NCBI GenBank assembly: GCA_024699205.1
Contig: JAILQA010000432.1
Coordinates: 1 to 11,113, forward strand
DNA: 11,113 nucleotides
Reading direction: 5' to 3'
DNA from: Treponema sp.
GTDB lineage: Bacteria > Spirochaetota > Spirochaetia > Treponematales > Treponemataceae
Position numbers and translations under genes: made by a program. Positions 4,888-11,113 of this stretch are shown piece after piece. Numbering within the stretch: position 1 is the first letter of the stretch; each line of letters starts with the position of its first letter. Under the pieces are notes generated by a model. That model worked only from the letters and a program-made list of their open reading frames with translations. It had not been told where the DNA came from and did not search any database.

Positions 4888-7731
4888 ATGGAAGATAAAA
4901 TTGTCATAAAAGGAGCAAGGGAACATAATCTTAAAAATATCGATGTTACCTTGCCTAGAAATAAACTCGTTGTAATTTCAGGACTTTCTGGTTCTGGAAA
5001 ATCTTCTCTGGCTTTTGATACTCTTTTTGCAGAAGGACAGCGCCGCTATATGGAAAGTCTTTCTTCCTATGCCCGTCAGTTTTTGGGAAGAATGGATAAA
5101 CCAGATGTAGATCTTATAGAAGGGCTGTCTCCTGCAATTTCAATTGAACAGAAGTCTACAAATAAAAATCCGCGTTCTACAGTTGGTACTATCACCGAGA
5201 TTTATGATTTTTATAGGCTTTTGTATGCAAGAATAGGACATCCTCATTGTCCTAATTGTGGCAGGGAAATCCGTGAACAGTCCATTGACCAGATTATCGA
5301 TACTATAATGACCTGGCCTGATGATACAAAAATGCAGATTCTTGCTCCAGTTATTCGCGGAAAGAAAGGTGAACATCAGAAGATTATAGAAGATGCTAAA
5401 AAATCAGGTTTTATACGTGCCAGAATTGATGGTGTAATGGCTGATTTGGAAGATAATGTAAAACTCGATAAACAGAAAAAGCATACAATTGAAATTGTTG
5501 TTGACCGAATCAGAAAATCTGACTCAATAAGAACCAGACTTGCAGATTCAATTGAAATTGCCTTAAAAAATGCAGGTGGAATTGTAATTGTAACCCGTTC
5601 AGATGCACAGTCTCAAAAAGAGGTTGAAGTATTTTTTAGTCAGAAAAATGCCTGTCCAGATTGTGGTATTTCTATTCCGGATTTACAGCCTCGTCTTTTT
5701 AGTTTTAATAATCCTTTTGGAGCTTGTCCTGAATGTACTGGTCTTGGCGAAAAAATGGAATGGGATTTTAATAAGATTCTTCCTGACCGTTCTCTGAGTT
5801 TTAATCAGTCAGCTTTTCCATTTTTTAATCCTACAAGTGAATGGAACCGTAGTATTTTTGATGCTGTAGCCAATGCAAGCGGTTTTACACTGGACACTCC
5901 AATTAATGAACTTACTGACAAACAGTTTGATTTTTTGTGGAATGGAGATGAAAGTAAAAAATTGCACTGGATTTATAAAAAGCAGAGTGGTGAAGGTTAT
6001 TCTGAATATAATCGTCCATGGCCTGGTGTATTAAATGAAATGATGCGCCGTTACCGGGAGGCCTGGGGTGAAAGTATGCGGGCAAATATTGAAGAAAAGT
6101 TTATGGCTATTCATGAATGTTCTGCTTGTCACGGAATGAGGCTGCGTAAAGAAGCGCTTGGAGTAACTGTAGGCGAAAAAAATATCTATGAACTTTGTAA
6201 ACTTTCTGTCCGCGAAACAATAGAGTTTTTTGATTCCCTGCAGGTTTCAGAAAGCGAAAGTCAGATTGCAAGTCAGATTTTAAAGGAAATCCGTGCCAGA
6301 TTGCGATTTTTGCGGGATGTAGGTTTGGATTATCTGACTATGGAACGTTCTGCAGAATCTTTGTCTGGTGGAGAAGCTCAGCGAATCCGTCTTGCAACTC
6401 AAATTGGTTCTGCCTTATGTGGAGTAATGTATATTCTTGATGAACCTTCTATAGGACTTCATCAGCGGGATAATCAAAAGCTTATTGATACTTTGCTCAG
6501 TCTGAGAGATAACGGAAATACGGTTATTGTTGTTGAACATGATGAACAGACTTTGAGGACTGCGGATTATTTAATCGACCTGGGACCTGGAGCTGGAGTA
6601 AATGGCGGACGCATTGTTGCAGCAGGAACTCCTGAAGAAGTTGCTAAGGTAAAAGAAAGTCTCACTGGACAATATCTTGCTGGAACCTTAAAAATGGATA
6701 TTCCCGGTAAACGCAGGGCTGGAAATGGAAAGTTTTTAAGCATTAAAGGAGCTGTGGAACACAATCTTAAGAATGTTTCAGTTGATATTCCTCTGGGCGT
6801 ATTCACCTGTATTACTGGGGTAAGTGGTTCAGGAAAATCAACCTTGATGAGTGATATTCTCTATCCTGCAGTTTCAAATAAGCTTATGCGTACCGATTAT
6901 CCTGTTGGCAAATGCGAGGCTGTTGAAGGAATAGAGGCTCTTGATAAAGTAATAAATATTGACCAGAGTCCAATTGGTCGTTCTCCGCGTTCAAATCCAG
7001 CTACTTATGTAGGTGTATTTGATGCAATCCGTGATTTGTTTGCCAGTCTTCCCGAAAGTAAAGCCCGTGGATATGCAAAGGGACGTTTTAGTTTTAATGT
7101 AAAGGGTGGTCGTTGTGAAGCATGTCAGGGGGCTGGTGAAAATGTTATTGAAATGAACTTTTTACCGGATGTTTACATTCAGTGTGAAGTTTGCGGTGGA
7201 AAACGCTTTAATAAAGAAACTCTTGAGGTTGAGTTCAAGGGTAAATCAATAAATGATGTATTGAATATGACTATTGATGAAGCCTGTGATTTCTTTGCCG
7301 GCATTCCTCATATTTATAGAAAAATCTCTACCCTGCAGTCTGTAGGTCTTGGATATATTACGCTTGGACAGAATGCGCTTACTCTTTCTGGTGGTGAAGC
7401 CCAGCGTGTAAAGCTTGCAAATGAACTTGCCAGACCTGCAACCAGCAAAACTCTGTATATTTTAGATGAACCTACAACCGGTTTGCATTTTGCTGATGTT
7501 AAGCAGCTTATGACTGTAATTCAAAGGCTTGTGGACCAGGGAAACAGTGTGGTTATGATTGAGCATAATCTGGATGTAATTTGTCAGTCTGATTATATAA
7601 TTGACTTGGGACCAGAAGGCGGCTTTAGAGGTGGAAATATTATTGCTAAAGGTACACCTGAAGAACTTGCTGAATGTGAACAAAGCTATACTGGTCAATT
7701 TATAAAAAAAATGTTGATTAAGGATTGTTAA
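4888..7731 (+). CDS. uvrA: UvrABC excinuclease subunit A
   Basis: This encodes 947 residues, the normal length for UvrA (about 940-950). UvrA is the cytoplasmic damage-recognition ATPase of nucleotide excision repair; it dimerises, finds distorted DNA and loads UvrB. Two ABC-type ATPase halves are intact. The first has Walker A G-L-S-G-S-G-K-S (32-39), signature L-S-G-G-E-A-Q (492-498) and Walker B with Asp518-Glu519. The second has Walker A G-V-S-G-S-G-K-S (644-651), signature L-S-G-G-E-A-Q (833-839) and Asp860-Glu861. Zinc-binding cysteines are complete: 256, 259, 280, 283 (the C-x2-C-x20-C-x2-C spacing of the family) and 743, 746, 766, 769. An extra C-x2-C pair occurs at 121/124. ATG 4888 gives the usual short UvrA N-terminus; TTG 4885 directly before it would add only one residue. 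The stop overlaps the lptD start, indicating one operon. No LexA-type box was recognised upstream. Confidence 0.98.
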   Translation: MEDKIVIKGAREHNLKNIDVTLPRNKLVVISGLSGSGKSSLAFDTLFAEGQRRYMESLSSYARQFLGRMDKPDVDLIEGLSPAISIEQKSTNKNPRSTVGTITEIYDFYRLLYARIGHPHCPNCGREIREQSIDQIIDTIMTWPDDTKMQILAPVIRGKKGEHQKIIEDAKKSGFIRARIDGVMADLEDNVKLDKQKKHTIEIVVDRIRKSDSIRTRLADSIEIALKNAGGIVIVTRSDAQSQKEVEVFFSQKNACPDCGISIPDLQPRLFSFNNPFGACPECTGLGEKMEWDFNKILPDRSLSFNQSAFPFFNPTSEWNRSIFDAVANASGFTLDTPINELTDKQFDFLWNGDESKKLHWIYKKQSGEGYSEYNRPWPGVLNEMMRRYREAWGESMRANIEEKFMAIHECSACHGMRLRKEALGVTVGEKNIYELCKLSVRETIEFFDSLQVSESESQIASQILKEIRARLRFLRDVGLDYLTMERSAESLSGGEAQRIRLATQIGSALCGVMYILDEPSIGLHQRDNQKLIDTLLSLRDNGNTVIVVEHDEQTLRTADYLIDLGPGAGVNGGRIVAAGTPEEVAKVKESLTGQYLAGTLKMDIPGKRRAGNGKFLSIKGAVEHNLKNVSVDIPLGVFTCITGVSGSGKSTLMSDILYPAVSNKLMRTDYPVGKCEAVEGIEALDKVINIDQSPIGRSPRSNPATYVGVFDAIRDLFASLPESKARGYAKGRFSFNVKGGRCEACQGAGENVIEMNFLPDVYIQCEVCGGKRFNKETLEVEFKGKSINDVLNMTIDEACDFFAGIPHIYRKISTLQSVGLGYITLGQNALTLSGGEAQRVKLANELARPATSKTLYILDEPTTGLHFADVKQLMTVIQRLVDQGNSVVMIEHNLDVICQSDYIIDLGPEGGFRGGNIIAKGTPEELAECEQSYTGQFIKKMLIKDC

Positions 7732-10700
7732 TGAGAGGTTTGCGTTTTTTCCGGAAAATTATCTCTTTTCTTTTTCTGATGATTTTAATGCCTCTTTCTC
7801 TTAATGCCCAGGATAAAGTTTCTGGGAACGGGAACACTTCTACTGTAATTTCTATTGTTAATGCTCAGAAAACTACTTATACAAAGGTTGAAGAAACAGG
7901 AAATGACAGTATTGTTCTGGAAGGCGCTGTTGAAATCTCTGTAAAAAAAGGAGACACTACTTCGGAAATTAAAGCAGATGTAATAACTTATGACCGTAAA
8001 ACCGAAATGCTTTATGCCCGCGGAAACGTAGAAATCACTACAAAAGGTTCTAATTCCGGTGGGGAAACTACAACGGCTAATTCTCTGCTTCTTAATACCT
8101 CTACTCTTGAAGGCGTATTTGATGGTGGACGAGTAGTACAGACAAAAAGTGATGCCCTAAATCTTCCGTCTGGTTCAACTCTTATTGTTTTTTCTGACCT
8201 TTTTGGCAAATCGGAATCGAATACAATTTCTTTTAAAAATTCCAGTCTTACCTTCTGTGATGATGAAGATCCTCACTGGCATATAGATGCAACAAGAACC
8301 TGGCTGCTCCCCGGCGGTGAGTTTGCTTTTTTTAATGCCCTGCTTTATGTAGGAAAAACGCCAGTTCTTTATCTTCCGGCCTTTTATTATCCAAAAGACG
8401 AATTGATTTTTAATCCTGTATTTACGACTTATAAACGAAAAGGTTATGCAATTCAGAATACTTATTATATCATGGGCCGCAAACCCCTGAATACTTCTTC
8501 CTCTTCATCATCTTCGTCCTCTTCTGATGACGAGTCCAGCACAGCGGAATCTTTAAAAGCCCTTTATAATTTTATGAAACCGACAACTCTTAAGGAACAG
8601 GAAAGACAGGGGCTTATTCTTCATAATCTTGATGAAAATTACGGTGGAAACACTTCAAAATACTTAAAAATCTTTGCGGATTATTATTCTAATCTGGGAT
8701 ATATGACTGGTGTTGAAGGCGTTTTTCAGCCTTCGGAAAAATATGTTACAAACTTAAAGTTTAATGTAGATTTGGGCTTTAGTAGGACAATTTTTAGATC
8801 AGGTGACAGCTATACAACTATTTCTACAGCAGAAGAAGTTTACTGGGATAAATCTAATTTTATGGGCATTTCTGTTCCTTTTAGATATGGCATGAACATG
8901 GATATGACCTTATCAAAGCCGTTTAAATTGACACTTTCAATGCCTTTGTATTCAGATCCGTATTTTTATTATGATTTTATGCAGCGTAATGAATCTATGG
9001 ACTGGATTTCTTATTTTTTATCCAATGATAATGATGATACCAGTTCAAGTACATATTCTTCGTTCAAATGGAATCTTTCTGCTTCCTATTCACCGACATT
9101 GCCTGCTGTACTTAAACCGTATATTTCTTCTTTAAGTTTTTCTCTGGGCAGTTCTATCAATTTTGCTACGGCAACTGCTCAATTGACAGAATTGAAGGTT
9201 CAGGGAAATACTGAATATGAAGGAGATAAGAGAAGTCAAAATGGAGACAGTTGGGCTTCTTATACTCCGGAACGAAACTTCTATTATCCATCGCAGATTA
9301 CACCTGCGGATGTAAAGGTTTCTATGAGTGGAACTTTGTTTGAATGGCCAAAAACTTCTTCAAAATCTACAACTACAAAGGATACAAAAAAAGATACGAA
9401 GACCGATTCAAAAAAAGAAGAACTGCTCGTTTTGATTGAGCCGGAAGATTTAAAAATTACCCCACCTGAAACAAAAGACAAAAAAGAAGATACAAAAACT
9501 GAAACTGCTGAAGCTACAGGGGAAGGGGAAAGTGACAGTGAAAATACAGCTGAAACTTCTGATACCCCAGCATCACTTTCTACCGCTGAGGCTTTGTTTG
9601 TAAATACGGTTCCTGATTTACCAACTACAATTTCAAATATTACAAAAACTTCAGGTTTGACTTATAAACTCGGTTATTCAATTTCACCAACACTTACTAC
9701 TCAGTTTGCCTATGATGTAAATGAAATCTATGATAATAATGGAAAAGAGCAATCCAGAAAGTATTTGTATATTCCTGAAGATTTTAAATGGACTAAAATA
9801 AAATCCTTTATGTATACGTATAAGATGCCAACGTCAGTATCCAGTACTTTGAATTATGGCGGAAGCTTTTTTTCTATGACGAATAAACTTTCTTATGACC
9901 CAATCTGGCAGGATCACCCTAATACAGATGGCGTTACTGCTAAAGACAGACAATCCCTTGCACTTGCTGACTATAAAGCAAGAAGCCAGGCAATTTCTGA
10001 GTCAAATACAATCAGTTTTAAACCTTTTGCCTATGTTCCTGCTTTTTCTGATACAGGTATTTCATGGAACTCAACATTAAAATTATTTAGAATGGAGTTT
10101 AAGGGTTCCACCACAGATACGGACAGTTATGTACAGGGACTTGGATACAGTTCCTGGGAAGAATACTGGGCTTCTGAAGATGCCTGGACAACATATTGGA
10201 TTTTAAAAGATTACAATGATGATTCGAATTGGACTGATGATATTGATAAACTTGCCTTCCAGCAGAAGTTTATTACGGCAAACACCTTGAATGTGACTCT
10301 AGGAGCTAATCAGCATAATTCAACTTTTAAGCAAAATCTTACTTATTCGCTTACCATGCCACCGCAATACTGGAAGCATAATTTTTCTTTGAATCTTACT
10401 TTCCCTTATGTAACGGGAAATATAGCCTGGAGTGCAAGCCAGAAAAGCACGGATGCAGACAGCGACGGTAAACTTGACTGGACAATGAATAATCTTACTC
10501 AGGCTCTTACGGTTTCGCTCTTTAATTCCAGTTTAAAGCTTTCTGAAAGTTACTCAATTATTACAGATCCGGATGCCTGGAAAAATCGTAATGAGGATGC
10601 TGAAGCTCTTGGTTTGAATAATTTTGAAGCTTTTATGAATCATTCTGACAGTTTTAAGTTGTCACTTACCTGGAAAAAACTGACGGCTGCTTATACAATG

Positions 10701-11113
10701 TCTTATACTACGGGATATGATTTGGACAAAGAAGGTGGAACTGGTTGGAATGCCCGGGAGAAAAAACAATTTCTTCCATATTCAATGTCCCTTTCTTATT
10801 CACCGGCTTCAAAAACTTATTACCGCTGGTCTAATAAATTGAGTTTTGCTCCTGCTTTGACTACCAGTGTTACTGCTGATCTTGTTAGGGCAACAAACAG
10901 TTATTTCCTTTTTAATCCGTCCTTAAACTTTAAGGTAAATGATTTGCTGAATATTTCCTTTTCTGCTTCTTCCCGTAACTCAACCTTATACTGGTATTTC
11001 CAGGGAAAAGACAGTATTTACAGCGAAGATTTAGGCAATAACTTTTTCTCTCAGTTCTTCCTTGATTTGGTGCGCTCTTTTGGAATTGGAAAAAATTCTT
11101 TTATGGAAAATCG
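7731..11113 (+). CDS. lptD: LptD-type outer-membrane glycolipid assembly protein (3' end outside window)
   Basis: The frame is open from ATG 7731 to the window edge, 1127 codons with no stop. A signal peptide (1-26, cleavage after L-N-A) precedes an OstA/LptA-like beta-jellyroll region (about 55-150). The LptD part begins near Cys176 and Pro-His-Trp 181-183 and includes L-Y-V-G-K-T-P-V-L-Y-L-P (205-216), a typical LptD element. The remainder is strand-rich and aromatic, as in the large LptD barrel. LptD inserts lipopolysaccharide or a related glycolipid into the outer leaflet. Two low-complexity inserts interrupt it: a run of ten serines (256-265) then an acidic stretch, and a Lys/Thr/Asp/Glu-rich segment (about 541-620). 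Cys176, apparently equivalent to E. coli Cys173, is the only cysteine visible. AAGGA (7720-7724) lies 6 nt before the ATG, inside the end of uvrA, and the ATG shares one base with the uvrA stop. The family is confident; the cargo lipid is not known. Confidence 0.88.
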   Translation, partial: MRGLRFFRKIISFLFLMILMPLSLNAQDKVSGNGNTSTVISIVNAQKTTYTKVEETGNDSIVLEGAVEISVKKGDTTSEIKADVITYDRKTEMLYARGNVEITTKGSNSGGETTTANSLLLNTSTLEGVFDGGRVVQTKSDALNLPSGSTLIVFSDLFGKSESNTISFKNSSLTFCDDEDPHWHIDATRTWLLPGGEFAFFNALLYVGKTPVLYLPAFYYPKDELIFNPVFTTYKRKGYAIQNTYYIMGRKPLNTSSSSSSSSSSDDESSTAESLKALYNFMKPTTLKEQERQGLILHNLDENYGGNTSKYLKIFADYYSNLGYMTGVEGVFQPSEKYVTNLKFNVDLGFSRTIFRSGDSYTTISTAEEVYWDKSNFMGISVPFRYGMNMDMTLSKPFKLTLSMPLYSDPYFYYDFMQRNESMDWISYFLSNDNDDTSSSTYSSFKWNLSASYSPTLPAVLKPYISSLSFSLGSSINFATATAQLTELKVQGNTEYEGDKRSQNGDSWASYTPERNFYYPSQITPADVKVSMSGTLFEWPKTSSKSTTTKDTKKDTKTDSKKEELLVLIEPEDLKITPPETKDKKEDTKTETAEATGEGESDSENTAETSDTPASLSTAEALFVNTVPDLPTTISNITKTSGLTYKLGYSISPTLTTQFAYDVNEIYDNNGKEQSRKYLYIPEDFKWTKIKSFMYTYKMPTSVSSTLNYGGSFFSMTNKLSYDPIWQDHPNTDGVTAKDRQSLALADYKARSQAISESNTISFKPFAYVPAFSDTGISWNSTLKLFRMEFKGSTTDTDSYVQGLGYSSWEEYWASEDAWTTYWILKDYNDDSNWTDDIDKLAFQQKFITANTLNVTLGANQHNSTFKQNLTYSLTMPPQYWKHNFSLNLTFPYVTGNIAWSASQKSTDADSDGKLDWTMNNLTQALTVSLFNSSLKLSESYSIITDPDAWKNRNEDAEALGLNNFEAFMNHSDSFKLSLTWKKLTAAYTMSYTTGYDLDKEGGTGWNAREKKQFLPYSMSLSYSPASKTYYRWSNKLSFAPALTTSVTADLVRATNSYFLFNPSLNFKVNDLLNISFSASSRNSTLYWYFQGKDSIYSEDLGNNFFSQFFLDLVRSFGIGKNSFMEN

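Noticed and set aside
9360-9420. Tandem DNA repeat (VNTR) in the Lys/Thr/Asp region of lptD
   Set aside because: Units such as GATACAAAAAAA and GATACGAAGACC are too degenerate and too few; it is better described as low-complexity protein sequence.
8012-9481. Minus-strand open frames within lptD
   Set aside because: They lie opposite a continuous, well-supported lptD frame; their Ser/Val/Phe-rich composition simply mirrors the Lys/Asp/Glu/Thr codons of the insert.
1-11113. CRISPR array, tRNA or rRNA genes, insertion sequence, riboswitch
   Set aside because: No evenly spaced repeats, cloverleaf-like segments, transposase motifs, terminal inverted repeats or long structured leaders were found; the largest spacer between genes is about 140 nt.

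Overview
The window is AT-rich, densely coded bacterial DNA, most likely from a spirochaete of the genus Treponema or a close relative, perhaps a gut or rumen species. The main support is the pair uvrA then a large LptD-type outer-membrane protein with overlapping stop and start codons; from memory, the same gene order occurs in Treponema pallidum (TP0514-TP0515). A periplasmic-exporting, outer-membrane-bearing organism also fits the signal peptides and barrel-like proteins seen here. The genus is an inference from gene content and order, not from an rRNA or other marker gene.

Layout, left to right. Positions 2-565 hold the 3' end of a surface or secreted protein with a possible pre-peptidase C-terminal (PPC)-like tail, closed by a strong hairpin at 575-605. 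Next come a small two-helix membrane protein resembling DUF3592 (628-1050) and a probable outer-membrane barrel with signal peptide (1038-2159); they overlap by 13 nt and are probably co-translated. Converging on them, on the minus strand, is a soluble PAS-like/GGDEF diguanylate cyclase (2142-3080), whose 3' end overlaps the barrel gene by 18 nt. Further right, also on the minus strand, is a sodium:solute symporter (3177-4748) with its own sigma-70 promoter, Shine-Dalgarno site and intrinsic terminator. From a 139-nt divergent spacer the plus strand then carries uvrA (4888-7731) and lptD (7731 to beyond the window end), joined in a TAATG stop/start overlap.

Functionally, the window is mostly envelope biology (LptD, the barrel protein, the DUF3592-like protein, the secreted fragment, the symporter), plus one DNA-repair gene and one second-messenger enzyme. 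I see no mobile element, CRISPR array, RNA gene, phage remnant or defence cassette, and no gene-free stretch over 300 bases. I found no convincing new multi-gene system. The points most worth a second look are the LptD homologue, with one visible cysteine and two low-complexity inserts; a near-consensus promoter that would give the diguanylate cyclase a leaderless mRNA; and the overlapping DUF3592-like/barrel gene pair.
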